Numbered from the stretch's first letter, positions 13,276-26,699 are shown. The stretch is 64,000 nt of DNA from Physella acuta (GCF_028476545.1 NW_026731674.1:162501-226500), one strand, 5' to 3'. Numbers and translations are program-made. The notes: a model not told the origin generated them from the sequence alone.

Positions 13276-16200
13276 TTTCGTACATTACTAGCCGCGGGCG
13301 ATTTTACGAAGACCTAAAAAATTGACCTAAAACGATAGATTACCAAAATTTAGATCCAGACTCTAGACAAATGATTAGTGATTTTAGGCTAAATAAAATA
13401 ATAAATTAATAAATAATATCTAGATTTTAGTTATCTCCTTACCAAAACCGGAAGTCAGAGCCTGACCCTGAAACGTCATGCTCGTTTGGTTTTCGCATTT
13501 TAAATGTTTTTGGGGGGGTCCTATATACAAAAATGAAAAAAACTGCTAATCTAGCAATATCTCATCATTATTTTAATGCGAAATGCTAAGGAAATGGATA
13601 CTATGGCTTAAATGCCAGAAAAATTTGCGAGATATGTAGTTATAATTGATACAAGCATTGCTTGTTGAGCACTCTCAGGAGAAACTGAACTTCAACGAAA
13701 AACGACCGACCACCGGGCAACAGCGCTCGACAGATCCTAGATAAATATATATTTGAGATATTTACCATGATTAATTACATTGATGATGTTTCCCCTTTCC
13801 AAAATCCAATTCACCATAGAAATACCATGCCTCTGCTATTTTTAGTAATGTTACGTCATTGTTACGCTAGTTGCCAGATAGAAACAACTAATTTTTGTTT
13901 TTTTGCGGAATGCACTGTTAAGTTTAGTATTTTAATTATAATTCAGTTGTAGCGTGTGTAGAAATTGTGGACATTATTATTGTATTAAAGTATTAGTAAT
14001 TTTATAAGTATATTGATTTTTTTCTTCACTGCAAGCCAAGTAGGCCGACTGCACTGTTAGTTTCATTGAACATAATTCGTGAACGGTCGTTAACCTTGTA
14101 AATACTAGATCTAAATACTTCGTGGCCTACCCGTCTATATAATTTATATGAAATTATATGTAGTTTTTAATTAGGCCTTAGTATTGTATTTTAAACAATG
14201 CTCATTCCGAGCCTTTTTTGTGCTAAATCTAATTAGGCCTACTGGCAATTTTTTTAATTTTTAGACTTGGTCAACCTCGTTAATGCTGTTGTGTTAGTTA
14301 AACATATAGGAATTGTGTGTAAAATTTACGCAGTTACTCAGTTACTACGTAGTACGATATCGATAAATAAAGTAGTATTTATTTCCTTTTAGCAATCTTT
14401 TGATACAAAATGTCTAATATTTTATTTTCCAATACATCGTGGTGTGTGGCAGAGTAAACAGAATGGTGCGGTAGGTGACCTAGAATCTTCGAGTTCGAAT
14501 CCGAAGTAAATCAGTTGTGCTTTATTTTATTGTTTCACATAGGAAATGCCACAAGCGGCTTTATTTTCTTTCTTTTTTAAAAATATTTTTTTGATCGAAA
14601 TAATATTTTATAAAATAATTATTCAAGATTTTCCAAACATCGTCGCTCGCGAGATCGACTGCTTACATTTTCTTGTCTGCGGGAGAAAAATGTTGACACG
14701 GTCGAGGGTTCACCGTGAGTTCAGCAGGCCTACCATACATACGTCACAGCATTAACGATTGCTGTTAGAGATCGTCGGTGGGCAAACCCACCCCTCCCCT
14801 CATAAACCAAGCAAATTGTAAAATAACTTAGGGTCATTTTAAGTTCATGCAAGCTTACAGGACTATAGATTTACTACGCAAAGCTGGTAAAAAAAAAAAA
14901 AAAAAACTTCGCCTAACCTAATGCTACTACAGAAGAGAAAAATAATTATAGAGTATTTATTTTAAAGTTTTAAAAAAAGCTGATTTATCATCTTACCTAA
15001 TACTGTATTGTCTTTACAGTTAGAATGCCTAGATCTAGATTTCTGTCAGATCTATTTTTAGTTTTGGATATTAATTTTATTATCATCTTCATGGGTATTG
15101 ATTGTTCAATTCATCATGGAAGGCCTAATGTCTTAAATTGTACATAGAATTTATAATAAATATGTCTGATATTTCTTTAATAAACATAATGACAATATAG
15201 GGCCTAAAGTTTTATTTCTAACAAAGAGTTTTGGTTTTTTTTTGGTAACTAAAATACCCAATGTTGTCGTAATTGCTATGACATCATGCTATGAATGGAA
15301 AACACAAACCAACGTAACTTTTTGAGCTTTTTTGATGGGGAAAAAGAGTTTCGCATTTTAAGAAGTTAATTGATCATTTTGTTTTTGTTTGTTTTCTTGG
15401 CCCCTAATGGACACGAGCGAGAAAAGTCTCAAAGGTATTTGAGAGGTGCATAAATTAATTTAAAAATCTTGCACGGCGTAGTTACAATTAATATGGTTAT
15501 AAAATCCTGTCTTTCTGGTTATTTTTGGACTTTACTAAAGATTGGACGTATTTGATGTTTTTAATATTTTCGGTAACTAAATAAAATTTAAAAAAAAAGC
15601 AAAAACAATTTGGTTTTCACGTGTAATGGCGACATAAACAATGGCATCCTGCTATTGGATAGGCCGGCATAGATTTTATTGTACACATTGTAAGCTAAAA
15701 ATAGAAAACTCGGTCATGGGGTTTTAAATTTGCATTGTTATTTAAAAACTTGATCTGCAAATTTTTGTAAACAAATAGAGTAAAGTTCCACGCGCTGTCA
15801 CACATAGCGAACTCCCGACTTTCATCGACTTTCATCGGGCGCTATTTTGTAACCGTTTAACACAGAAACAAACCCAAAGTACTATATTATTCCTCTGCCT
15901 TTCTACTCTTAATATGTATCAATCATTTTATATTCCTACGCATTGAATTTGAGATATTCATGTTTTAGTGACGTGCTACTTGCGATATTTTTTTCCCCTC
16001 TTTTTTTTTCCCTGCGGCCATCTGAACCGGCTTGCGTAACGATCTTGTTTTATACGTTTTAATCCTAGTTTAATAAATAAAACAAATATTTTACACTTTT
16101 AAACGTGTTGTTGATTGTATTATTAATTAATAGATTTCAAAACCAAATTAAAAACATGTTAATTAAATTAATTAACGACATTAAAAGTTGACCCAGTGAT

Positions 16201-16395
16201 GACTCAAGGGACGCAACTATAATAATCATAACAAAGGGACGTAACAATCACTAACAAGACATAACGTAACATTTGCTTAGATATGCTTGTATGTAGAGAC
16301 ACAAACTAGATTAAGAAGAAGTAGATGATCGAAATAATTTAAAACAACAGAAAAAAATAGAAATTATACAGATTCTAGGCTTAGCTTGAAATGTA
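13276..16395. other. AT-rich intergenic DNA, no gene recognised
   Basis: About 3.1 kb of non-tandem AT-rich sequence. The short open frames (13767-13952 and 14546-14755 on +) show no domain I recognise. The only RNA-like signal is the tRNA-related segment at 14446-14503. Confidence 0.55.
14446..14503 (+). repeat. tRNA-derived fragment (SINE head or dead tRNA)
   Basis: Contains tggcagagtaaac, resembling an A box, and 30-odd bases later gagttcgaatccg, a good B box. The acceptor stem and a normal anticodon arm are not evident, so it is not an intact tRNA. Confidence 0.45.
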
Positions 16396-17640
16396 GAGCA
16401 TCTAGAACTAGGCTAGTCTAGCTCAAGTCGTTGGTTACGCAGCGCGGTGAAACCACCCAAATCGACACCCAAGCTGCGGCCACCCCTATTCACCTATCAG
16501 GTAGCTTTATTAGCCTAATCTATCGTATGTACAGTGTCCCGCACATATTGTAGAAGCTATTTATAGTTAACCTAGTTATAAAAAGCTTTGATTGGTTGGT
16601 TTATTCATCTCATCTGGGACCTAGTGTTTTTCATACGGGGAACTAGAATCGCCTTCGACGTCATACCTCGAAACTTTAAAATTTAAAAACTCGACTTCCA
16701 GAAGGAGAAAAACAAAAGAATTTGACCTGGATATATTTAGAAATGGACAGGTTTACAGCAGATATCGGTAGTTTCGTATAAAACATCAAAACAAATATTG
16801 TACGAAGCGATAAACAGGCGATGACCGCACCGGTGTTTTAACCGCGCGTGGAACTTTACTCTAGTTATCGATCACTAAGTTACTGTACAGCCAATCAATA
16901 TTTGTCTTACGAAAGTGAAACATCCGGTTTAAACTTAGGCTTGATGAAAATAAATAGAGATGTAGCCTTAAACTCAACAAATTATTTTCAAGTTCTCTGG
17001 ATTTGCAACTTTTATAGCATTTATTCTAAAAATATAAAATTTCTAAATTAATTTGATTTAGATCTGATCTCTAGATTCTAGAGATCTAGCATAGAAAATT
17101 ATTAAATTACAAGCATGCAGCATAGAGTATTTGAGATTCTAATCATTCTAATCTAAATTTAAAATTTTTAAATTAGGCCTAATTATTAATTAAATTAAAA
17201 ATTTAAATTAAAATTAGGCTACCTACTGTTTGTATAAGACTCTTCTGTATTTTAAATAAAGTTGTCATTGTTATTTTATCAGGGACTCTTTTATCATAAA
17301 ATGTAGAATCTAGATATAGATATGACTCTATATGTCATAGATCTCTATGTTCTTTAAAATAGATCACCGTCTTTCTTACAACTTTCTAGGTTATTCGCCA
17401 GATTCTTTCTAGATCTAGGTCTAGAATCTAGATCTCTAGATCTACTGGTCTTTAGACTTAATAGATTCTATCTAGATCTAGATCTAGAGCTAACTCTTTT
17501 GAAAAAAAAATTAAGCGGGAGTGATCTACCCCTTCTTACAAGCTTTTAGTTTTTACTAGCCGACCCGGCCAGGCCCTGCTCTGGCTTCTGTGAAAAACCT
17601 TTCTGTTAAAGACCATTACCTGTGTGTTTAGTAATCATCA
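16396..17640. other. AT-rich DNA rich in TCTAGATC motif
   Basis: Frequent tctagatctaga clusters, especially 17050-17500. A 67-codon plus-strand frame (16848-17051) matches nothing I know. The same motif density recurs at 26030-26160 and 35720-36100. Confidence 0.5.
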
Positions 17641-18065
17641 TAAACCCGGCATTGCCCACCCAAACCACAACCAACCAAAACAACAAAACGCAAACACAAC
17701 GCTAACACAATTACAAATACAAACGAAAACAAAAACCTAACAACAAACCCAACCACAACCACAAACACCAATACAAACACAAAGAAAAAAACAAAAGAAA
17801 AGCAAACAAAAACAAACCAAATCTAAACGCAAAACCAACAACAAACACAAACCCAAAGAAAAAAAACACAAACGAAAAAGCAAACGAAAACAAACCAAAT
17901 CCAAACGCAAAACCAACCACAAACACAAATACAAACACAAACCCAAAGAAAAAAACACAAACGAAAACGAAAAAAGAAAGATAAAAAAAACGAACCAAAT
18001 CAAAACGCAACCACTAACGCAAACCCAACCTAAACACAATGAAAACACAAACGCGAACATAAACG
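17641..18065. repeat. A/C-rich imperfect repeats
   Basis: Strongly biased strand of aaacacaaacgc-like words with longer imperfect units of about 70-75 bp (containing aaaccaaccacaaacac). The Phe/Val-rich minus-strand frames are a composition effect. Confidence 0.75.
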
Positions 18066-19198
18066 CAAAGTGCTCACAGTCTAGCCCGGGGCAGAATCGC
18101 CTGTTTCAGCTATTTAATCGACTACAGTACCCCAACTTATGCATAGTCTTTTGCACTCACTTAAACGAACGTAGGTGCCAAACCAAACCAAATGAACAAT
18201 TATAATGCTCCAAGCTTATTCGTAAAATACCTACAACATTTGCACTTGATCAATCCCCGCTAATTATGTAATTATTTTTTTCCCAACACCAAAGCAAAGT
18301 AATAAAAAGTAAATTCTTTTCCACTAATGCAATGTTTTATAAAGGGAAGTAATTGTGTTTTCCTAATTTATCAAAGGGAAGTAAGTGCTAAAGGACTAAA
18401 TATAAATAATTTTCAGACATAATTAGAATTTTTGTTATTTTTTAAAAATTGTGTTTAATGAACATGCCGACAATTATTACTATCAGTTCGAAAAATGAAA
18501 ATTATTTCCCAACACTTTCAATAGTAATTTTTAAACTCATAAATTTAGACTGTGAGCACGATAATAGTCTAACACTTAAATCCATAGAAGTATGTCAACG
18601 ACAAACAAACAAACTTATTTTTACATACAGAATTGAGCTTTATATATTAGACAAGCTAGTTGCACATGTCATTAAGTAAATAAAATATGACGTCACAGGC
18701 TCTAAACCTTTTGTGAACAAAAAAATCTAGATTCTAATTTAAATTTAGTGTTTCGCATCGCTTTTTAAAACGTTTAAAAACGACAGGAACGCGATTATGA
18801 TTCCAGTTTTAAATGCCCTCCTTCTTAACAGGGATTTTTAACCGTTTTATTTTAACTTTTTACTTGTTTTTGTGAATCTCATATTGAATTTAAAAGGTGA
18901 GTTTTCAAAAAAAATGTATTTAAAAATAGTAAAACCTTGAGACTGATTCTGTTTTTTGGGGGATTATCTTCATTATTTATTAAACTTTCTAACTAGCATA
19001 ATATTTATTTTAGATTTATCAGCTCAGCAGACTATGAAAAAGGCACTATATTAGCGGTATTGATACCGCATTTTCATGTCTTCGTTTTATATATGAACGA
19101 GGTCACAAAATTTAATACATTTTAGTTTCTCATAGAATTATAATAATTTAGAATTTAAAATGTTAAACTAAAGTACTAAAAGAGCAGATTCAAACGTA
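18066..19198. other. AT-rich DNA, no gene recognised
   Basis: Non-repetitive. One 76-codon plus-strand frame (18449-18679) has no recognisable domain. Nothing else is supported. Confidence 0.5.
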
Positions 19199-19291
19199 AG
19201 GGGGGGGGACCGATAGAGAGCGAGAGAGAGAGTGGCAGTGGCGGAACTAGAAAAAAAGGGCCACCCCGCAAACATTTTTTAGCCCCCCCCC

Positions 19292-19435
<144 letters not shown>

Positions 19436-19610
19436 CTGGCCTGTTCGGGTTTTGAGACAAAAAAAATTTCAATTAAAACAAATTACAACAAAACATCGGC
19501 TGGGCCCATAAGCCAGCCTTAGCAGTCAGCCGAAAGGCTGCCACTATCCAAGGCCTAGACCGTAGTATCTAGCCCCAGCAATGTGTGTGTCTTCCCCATC
19601 AGTAGCGTAG

Positions 19611-19698
19611 CGTAATAACAAGCTTTTATGTAATAATGCACTAAAAAGTAGAAAATAAATTATACACTACTATTTAAATTACTATAAAGAAAATTGAA
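19611..19698. repeat. Half copy of the 20811 foldback arm
   Basis: Reads cgtaataacaagctttta, then ctaaaaagtagaaaataaa and ctactatttaaattactata, the same order as the left arm of the foldback elements at 20811, 22322 and 22971, with no opposing arm. Confidence 0.8.
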
Positions 19699-19818
19699 TT
19701 ATCAATTAGGTTGAACAAAGTAATAATCAGTACAATATACTAATTTTCTTCTCTCTTAAAATTTTGGCAAAGAGTGTCGCTTCCCATCCACCCGCTCCGA
19801 CAGTCTGCTAACTCTTTT

Positions 19819-20262
19819 TTACTTTCTCGTATACACGAAGTATAGAGAAAGTATTGTAATCGTGCACAAAAATCACTTGAAATTTTTACAATTTTCACCG
19901 TATTACACCTCAGTCCTTCATCACATCCGAAGTAGGCTATAGAGGACTTATTTTAATCGGGCAAAAATTATCAACCCAGATTTATCAAAATTAAGAGGTT
20001 TTATGCGTAATCCAGTCTGAAGAACTGGGCTTTGCAATTCTGTCCGTATGTCTGTGTGTCTGTCTGTCTGTGTGTAAACACGATAACTTGAGTACCGTTA
20101 CAGCTAGGTTGATGAAATTTCATATATAAGTATTTTATCAAAATCGTAGATCCTTATCAACTTTTGAGCGATTTCCGATAACCGGAAGTGGTACTTTTTC
20201 TACTTTGAATTTTTCAGAAGCCTATAACTTGAGTACTATTTTAGATAGATAAATGAAATTTC
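19819..20262. repeat. Dispersed repeat R, copy 1
   Basis: Begins actttctcgtatacacgaag with gtatagagaaagtattgtaa, then gtccgtatgtctgtgtgtct and gataacttgagtaccgttac. The same blocks occur in the same order at 35150-35499. No coding frame. Family unknown to me. Confidence 0.85.
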
Positions 20263-20414
20263 ACATGTAAGTATAAGATCTAATTCTCTACCTTCTGTTA
20301 AATTTTGAGTAATTTCCATTGACCGGAAGAAGTAATTTACGCTACTTCCGATTTCTCAAAAAACTAATGTAAATTTTTAAAGTACTAATAATATTGCGTA
20401 CTACTATGCACTTT

Positions 20415-21425
20415 TTACAAGCTTTTATTTAACTCACTTCCTCTGTCGTCGCCAGTCTGTCTGTCGTCAGTCTAGATCGAAACGCAGGAGTGAAAATTCG
20501 GAAACTTCTACTTGACCGATACGATTCACATTTGACACGTGGGTCAAGGCATGAAGACAATGCAATCTGAAACTAAATTTGACTTAATTGGATGCCTAAT
20601 TAATTTTTTATGAATTAATAAAAATTTGGACCGAATTAGTAGGCATGTCTATCCAACCACACCACACGCGTCATCACCTTCAATAGCTGCGCCATCACGT
20701 AATGGCTGCGTTCAAAAACCATTGCGCGCCTACTGAACGTGATGTTCAGTAGGCGCGCAATGGTTTTTAGTCATGTAACTCTATTGTAAATAAAACATGT
20801 AAAGTACTGAAAAAAAAATTCATAAAAAACGTTTTAATAACAAGCTTTTATGTAATGATGCACAAAAAAGTAGAAAATAAATTATAGACTACTATTTAAA
20901 TAACTATAAAGAAAAGCGTGGGTGTCTTCCTTAACATTAGTAAAGGTATCCAATAGATACTAAAGTGACCCACGCTTTTCTTTATAGTTATTTAAATAGT
21001 AGTCTATAATTTATTTTCTACTTTTTAGTGCATCATTACATAAAAGCTTGTTATTAAAACGTTTTTTGTGAATTTTTTTTTACAAGCTTTTATTTAACTC
21101 ACTTCCTCGTCAGTCGCCAGTCGTCAGTCGTAAGTCTAGACCGAAACGCAGGAGTGAAAATTCGGAAACTTCTACTTGACCGATACGATTCACATTTGGC
21201 ACGTGGGTCAAGACATCAGGACAATGCAATCTGAAATTAAATTTGACTTAATTGGATGCCTAATTAATTTTTTATGAATTAATTAAAATTTGGACCGAAT
21301 CAATAGGCATGTCTATCCAACCACACCACACGCGTCATCACGTTCAATAGCTGCGCCATCACCTTCAGTAGGCGCGCCATCACGTTCAATATACGCGCAA
21401 TGGTTTTTAGTCATGTAACACTATC
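20415..21425. mobile_element. Composite repeat: unit X, foldback F, unit X
   Basis: Unit X (20415-20810 and 21082-21425) contains cacttcctc, aacgcaggagtgaaaattcg and ggatgcctaattaatttttt. Between them is F (20811-21081), an inverted repeat with arms of about 115 bp (aacgttttaataacaagctt to gaaaagcgtgggt) around a loop of about 40 bp. Copy 1 of X also holds a hairpin at about 20715-20768 (aaccattgcgcgcctactga and its complement). No protein is encoded. Confidence 0.8.
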
Positions 21426-22290
21426 CTAACATATAAAAGGCTGTGTGCGCTCTTCTCTATCTCTGTCTGTCCGCAAAATATTTTCGCCGGACATCACGTC
21501 AGAATCGGCAGCGATATATGGAGAACTTTATACGGACTTTTGTTGAAAATAATATGTTAGATGTTTTAAATGTATAACCACAATTTTATTTAAAGAAGAA
21601 AAATAAAAAATAAAGGCGTATTCGAATGTAGAGAAACAGTATTATTTATGCAACCGGAAAAGCATAATTAGATGTGAAAAAGAACGCATAAAACTGTGAC
21701 GTCACTATTGCTTATACATTAACTAATGACGTCATCTACCGTGTTTAGAATAAAAAGAAATGAACTATTTCATTCAAATTTGATTTAGATCTACGTACAC
21801 TATGAAATGTATACAATACAATTTTTCCGGCCTAAACTCATAAAATTTATTTTATTTATTTGGATTCTAGATCTAGATATTCTAGATTCATCTATTCAAA
21901 TAATACATTTCTATACTAAAGTATTTCAGGCCTTAATTACTTTATTGAAATCTTTGTTTATCTATGCAATTTGCTAATCTCTATAATATATAAAGCAAAG
22001 TTGTCGGGTGCCCGATAGGGCACTTCCCGGCGCCGCAGGTGCTTCAAATTTGGCAGGATCTTGCCTTGGGGCGACAGAACACGGGGGCCGGTTGGCCGAA
22101 AAGTCTACGATGATGGGGTCAAAACTGACCTCGACTGACCGGCGCCTTATATGAGCTATAAATCGAAAAAAAAATGTCCACGGAGGAGCCTCTTCATAAC
22201 TCCTGAGGTCGTAGACCGACCCTCGGGCGAATTAATTAAGCATTCAAATTCTCAATGTTTTCGAAAGCCTAAGCAAAGCTGGGCAGCATG
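21426..22290. other. Spacer between composite repeats, unrecognised
   Basis: AT-rich with a GC-richer block at about 22005-22150 (gttgtcgggtgcccgatagg). Two places (21430 and 21987) have an atataaa-type lead-in followed by a GC-rich stretch, as some Helitron starts do, but I find no matching 3' end. Confidence 0.4.
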
Positions 22291-23242
22291 CCTAGTTGTA
22301 AATAAAACATGTAAAGTACTGAAAAAAAAATTCATAAAAAACGTTTTAATAACAAGCTTTTATGTAATGATGCACTAAAAAGTAGAAAATAAATTATACA
22401 CTACTATTTAAATTACTATAAAGAAAAGCGTTGGTCTCTTCTCAAATATTAGTAAAGGTATCAAATAGGTACTAAAGTACTAAAGTGACCCACGCTTTTC
22501 TTTATAGTAATTTAAATAGTAGTGTATAATTTAGTTTCTACTTTTTAGTGCATCATTACATAAAAGCTTGTTATTAAAACGTTTTTTATGAATTTTCTTT
22601 TACAAGCTTTTATTTAACTCACTTCCTCGTCAGTCGTCAGTCTGTCTAGATCGAAACGCAGGAGTGAAAATTCGGAAACTTCTACTTGACCGATACTATT
22701 CACATTTAACACGTGGGTCAAGGCATGAAGACAATGCAATCTGAAATTAAATTTGACTTAATTGGATGCCTAATTAAATTTTTATGAATTAATTAAAATT
22801 TGGACCGAATTAGTAGGCATATCTATTGTCTTGCCAACCACACCACACGCGTCATCACGTTCAATAGCTGCGCCATCACGGTACGTTCAATAGCTGCGCC
22901 ATCACGTTCAGTAGGCGCGCAATGGTTTTTAGTCATGTAACTCTATTGTAAATAAAACATGTAAAGTACTAAAAAAAATTCAAAAAAAACGTTTTAATAA
23001 CAAGCTTTTATGTAATGATGCACTAAAAAGTAGAAAATAAATTATAGACTACTATTTAAATTACTATAAAGAAAAGCGTGGGTCTCTTCTCAAATATTAG
23101 TAAAGGTATCCAATCGGTACTAAAGTGACCCACGCTTTTCTTTATAGTAATTTAAATAGTAGTCTATAATTTATTTTCTACTTTTTAGTGCATTATTACA
23201 TAAAAGCTTATTATTAAAACGTTTTTTATGAATTTTTTTTTT
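22291..23242. mobile_element. Composite repeat: foldback F, unit X, foldback F
   Basis: Second cluster of the same pieces: F at 22322-22601, X at 22602-22970, F at 22971-23242, preceded by the tail of another X (gtaaataaaacatgtaaagt at about 22299). With 20415-21425 this gives an alternating series of X and F units in one orientation, broken by the spacer. Confidence 0.8.
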
Positions 23243-24222
23243 ATTTGGCGTTCACTGGTGAGCAATAGACTGGAAAAGTCTATATAATCAAACGCAGAAG
23301 AACTATGTGCACTGCGACCGACAAAGGGTTAATGAGACAGCAGCTTATGCCTATGATAAGCTGTCAATGCGACAGATTGAGTCTAGTTCACGTGGCGCAG
23401 CAATAGTGCGCAGTGATTTAGGCAAGGCTGTGAAACGTATCAGGTTTATCTCAAGCAAACAAGTGTGAGCAGCTTGTCAAGTAAGTTTTATTTCGCCCCT
23501 CCCAATCTTCGTACTATTCATTTTTGGCAGATTTCTAGTAGACGATTTCCTTTACACTTTGAACATGATTGATTCTCCGATGCAATAGAATTTTAAAAAA
23601 AATATAGATAGTATCTAATTTCGACAAAGCCACGAGGGCTTCAGCCATGGGGACAATTGGTCGCTGATACTCCTTGGGTAAGGTCCGTGCTTGTAGAGAC
23701 TGGGGGGGGGGGGGGGGGGGTGAAAGATGCTTGTCATGGTCCGTTCTTGTAAAGACTGCTGGGGATGAAAGATGCTTGACATAAATAAGCTTAATGTACG
23801 GCAAGTCGTCTCACCTCGGTTTGTGTGCAGAGAGTTGTCTTGACACAGCATCCTTATCATTTTTATTGTCGTGTCTCGTTTTCAATTACTGCTAGCTATG
23901 TTTGGCTATCAATGACACGTTATGTGGTATGTGGCTTCCCCACACATCTGATGTAGTGCCTTACTTCCCCACACACAGTGTTGGATGGCTGTTCTACATA
24001 TTTACAGCGAGAAATTATTCACAGCACTTGTGTCAGTGTGACATCATCAGCACTTGACCTGTTTTTAAAATGGGTTGCAAGCAACATAAAAAAAAGAAGT
24101 TTCTAAAATATATTTTTATCCATTGGCCTAAGCGTTTTACTTTATATTTGATTGTTTTGTTTTTAACTTATTACATTTTAATAACAAAATTACAATTAAC
24201 CAAACTGCATTTTAATACATTA
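23243..24222. other. Unrecognised DNA with a 19-G run
   Basis: Includes a G19 run at 23702-23720 flanked by two copies of a segment containing gatgcttg and ggtccgt. The minus-strand open frames here are made of that duplication. No gene is supported. Confidence 0.5.
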
Positions 24223-24830
24223 CTAGACTACCCGTCATCCTTTGGCTAACTGTCGGTTTCGGGGGTCATCCATAAATGACATCAAGTCTGTCACTTGTCG
24301 TTACAAAATAACCAGACCCCACATTAAAAAAGACATCACACCACAGACGCTTTTGTCTTTAAAAACACCGATTTTGGCTGAGCATGGGTCTGACCACACT
24401 ATCCCTTCATATGCTGAGTTCACAAAAACACATCAACTCTACTTTACCTGCCCAGTGTCTCCCCCCTCCCCAACTCAGACATGTTTTTGTCTTTTAAAAC
24501 TTCGATTTCAGCAGATCATGGGCCAGACCACACTATACCTTTATATGCTGATGTCACAGGTGAACTCTACACCTACCCAACTCTACTTCACTTGCCTAGT
24601 GTCCCGCCAAGTCTCAGACAACATGTTTTTATCGTATTAAAAACAGATCAAGTCTACTTCACCTGCCCAGTGTCTCCCCCCCCCCCCCCCCCAACTGTTT
24701 TTGTCTTTAAAACTCCGATGTCGGCCGAGCATGGCTCTGAACACACTATCCCTTCATACGCTGAGGACACAGAAACAGGTGAACTCTACTTCACCTGCCC
24801 TGTATCCCGCCAAGTTCCGATAGGCAACTT
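24223..24830. repeat. Dispersed repeat P, copy 1
   Basis: Starts ctagactacccgtcatcc, continues gtttcgggggtcatccat and accagaccccacatt, and contains several internal copies of ctacttcacctgcccagtgt. Copy 2 is at 25088-25640. The short palindrome-like aggtgaactctacttcacct also occurs at about 8160. Open frames across it are repeat-driven. Confidence 0.8.
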
Positions 24831-24883
24831 TAACATTCACATCTTTAAAAAACATTGACATTTTTTTTTACATTGACACTGTG

Positions 24884-24950
24884 TCTTGAACCCGTGCCAC
24901 CCGCATGGTAACCTAATACACTAACATCTTAGCTATCTAGGTTCAAGAAC
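24884..24950 (-). repeat. tRNA-derived fragment
   Basis: The reverse strand reads tagctaagatgttagtg (A-box region), ttaccatgcggg (anticodon-arm-like) and cacgggttcaagaca (B box). The arms are too degraded for a functional tRNA. Confidence 0.5.
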
Positions 24951-25087
24951 GTATATTTATTTCTATATTTTACTTTTAGTCTGCGTAAGAAACTTCATTT
25001 ACGTGATGAGGCCCTTATATTATTTCAAATTAAATATTATCCCAAATTAGTCAATTACATAGCTAAACAAAGATTTACATAAAATAA

Positions 25088-25640
25088 CTAGACTACCCTT
25101 CATCCGTTGGATAACTGTGGGTTTCGGGGGTCATCCATCAAAAAACATCACGTCTGTCACTCAGAGGCTTAGCGACCCTTCCCGGCGCCCGGGGACAAAC
25201 TTTTCTATTTGAACCCCCCCCCCCCCCCACCGCAAGATTTCAATTTGCACCCCCCTCCCTTCAAACTTTCGATTTGCAACCCCCTCAACCTTTCAATTAA
25301 TTTTCCAACCCGTTTTGGCACCCCCTAAGGTCGGCGCCCGGGGACATGTCTCCCCCCCCCCCTCGCTACGCCACTGCAGTGTCACTTATCGTCACAAAAA
25401 ACCAGACCCCACATTCAAAAAGATGTTTTTTATATTTTAAAAACTCTACTAAACTCTACTTCACCTGCCCAGTGTCCCGCAAAGTCTCAGACATGTTTGA
25501 ATTTAAAAAAAAAAAACGATTCCGGCCGAGCATGTCTCTGACCACACTATCCCTTCATATGCTGAGAACATAGAAACAGGTGAACCCTACTTCACCTGCC
25601 CTGTGCCCCGCGAGGTCCTGATAGTCAACCTTATCATTCA
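25088..25640. repeat. Dispersed repeat P, copy 2, interrupted by a MITE
   Basis: Same opening as 24223 (ctagactacccttcatcc). It is split at gtctgtcact by the insertion at 25162-25378 and resumes with gtgtcacttatcgtcac, where copy 1 has the uninterrupted gtctgtcacttgtcg. Confidence 0.85.
25162..25378. mobile_element. hAT-type MITE nested in repeat P
   Basis: Ends resemble cagtggcgtagcgag: left cagaggcttagcgac, right ctcgctacgccactg plus two bases. Flanked by CTGTCACT (25154-25161) and GTGTCACT (25379-25386), a 7/8 match. The related uninterrupted repeat P at 24223 shows the empty site. The interior is rich in ggcgcccggggacaaac and C runs. Confidence 0.8.
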
Positions 25641-26119
25641 CATATAGGGTTTAAGAAAAAATAATTGAAAACGTAAAAAAAAAGTTCTATTAATTTTAAT
25701 GACACTGACTTTAAAATTTAGCCTTCATTCTCCAAAGCAAATTTTAAAATGCTTTTCTGGCATATTTAGCCCTGGCCACCTATACCATGTTTAAATAATG
25801 TGAACACCCGCCATTTTGCTCGTGGTAAACATGGCCTAAAAATGGTCGGAAGTCATGCGTTCGGTCCGGACGCCATATTGTTGGTAGCAGCCGACCATGC
25901 CTCCAAGTTAGTGAGTAATCCTACTCTTTCTAGATATAGAACCTAGATAAAAAAAAAAAATCCCATGTATTCTCAAATTAGATGATCATTGAAGCTAAAC
26001 AAAGATTTATATAAAATAATTAAAGCCTGAAATAGATTCTAGATGTAGAATTTACAATAAGTCTAGATCTAGAATTTACATTGAGTCTAGTGACCTAGAT
26101 CTAGAATCTAGGCTAGATT
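25641..26119. other. AT-rich DNA, no gene seen
   Basis: Contains cgccattttgctcg and cgccatattgttgg motifs, an A run, and TCTAGATC clusters. Nothing is identified. Confidence 0.5.
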
Positions 26120-26608
26120 CATAACTTTCCTTCGACAGCTGATCTTTAGATCTAGAGAAATTAATTGTAATACTAAATGAAAAAAGACAGTTTAAAATTG
26201 ATATAAGTGTTGGAACGTAATAAATACAGCAAACGGACGTATTGTTTAAGTTATAGCCGGCAGAAAATTAGCTTTGTAACGCGTTAAACTTTTGAATGGG
26301 CCACAAAGTCTATGATGGAATCCGCCATTTTTATTGTACCAAAAAGTAAACACATCAAGGGACGTCACTATTCCCACAAAGTTTAGTCAATGTTTTAACA
26401 TTTAAAAAAAATGTGGTTAATCTACCTATGAATAAATCAATAAATTAATTAACGTCTTTAAATAAATTTGTGATTAACAGTCTGTCTTAAATCAAAAATT
26501 GTTCTCTACCTACATACTATTTTACAGCTGTCCACGATGAATAGAACCATTGACAATAATCGATCAGACAAACAAAAAAACAAATAAAAAAATAAATATT
26601 CAAACATG
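26120..26608. repeat. Dispersed repeat Q, copy 1
   Basis: Shares ordered blocks with 28457-28885: agatctagagaaatt, cagaaaattagcttt, gcgttaaacttttgaa, aatcaataaattaattaacg, ttgtgattaacag, ctattttacagct, and ttcaaacatg at its end. Moderately diverged. Confidence 0.85.
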
Positions 26609-26632
26609 TAAACAAACTTGAGTTTTAGTAGT

Positions 26633-26633
<1 letters not shown>

Positions 26634-26699
<66 letters not shown>

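Noticed and set aside
21426-22290. Helitron
   Set aside because: Only a suggestive start; no CTRR 3' end with hairpin and no Rep/helicase sequence found.
23535-23860. Minus-strand frames with Pro runs as short genes
   Set aside because: The Pro run is the G19 tract read in reverse and the rest is a local duplication.
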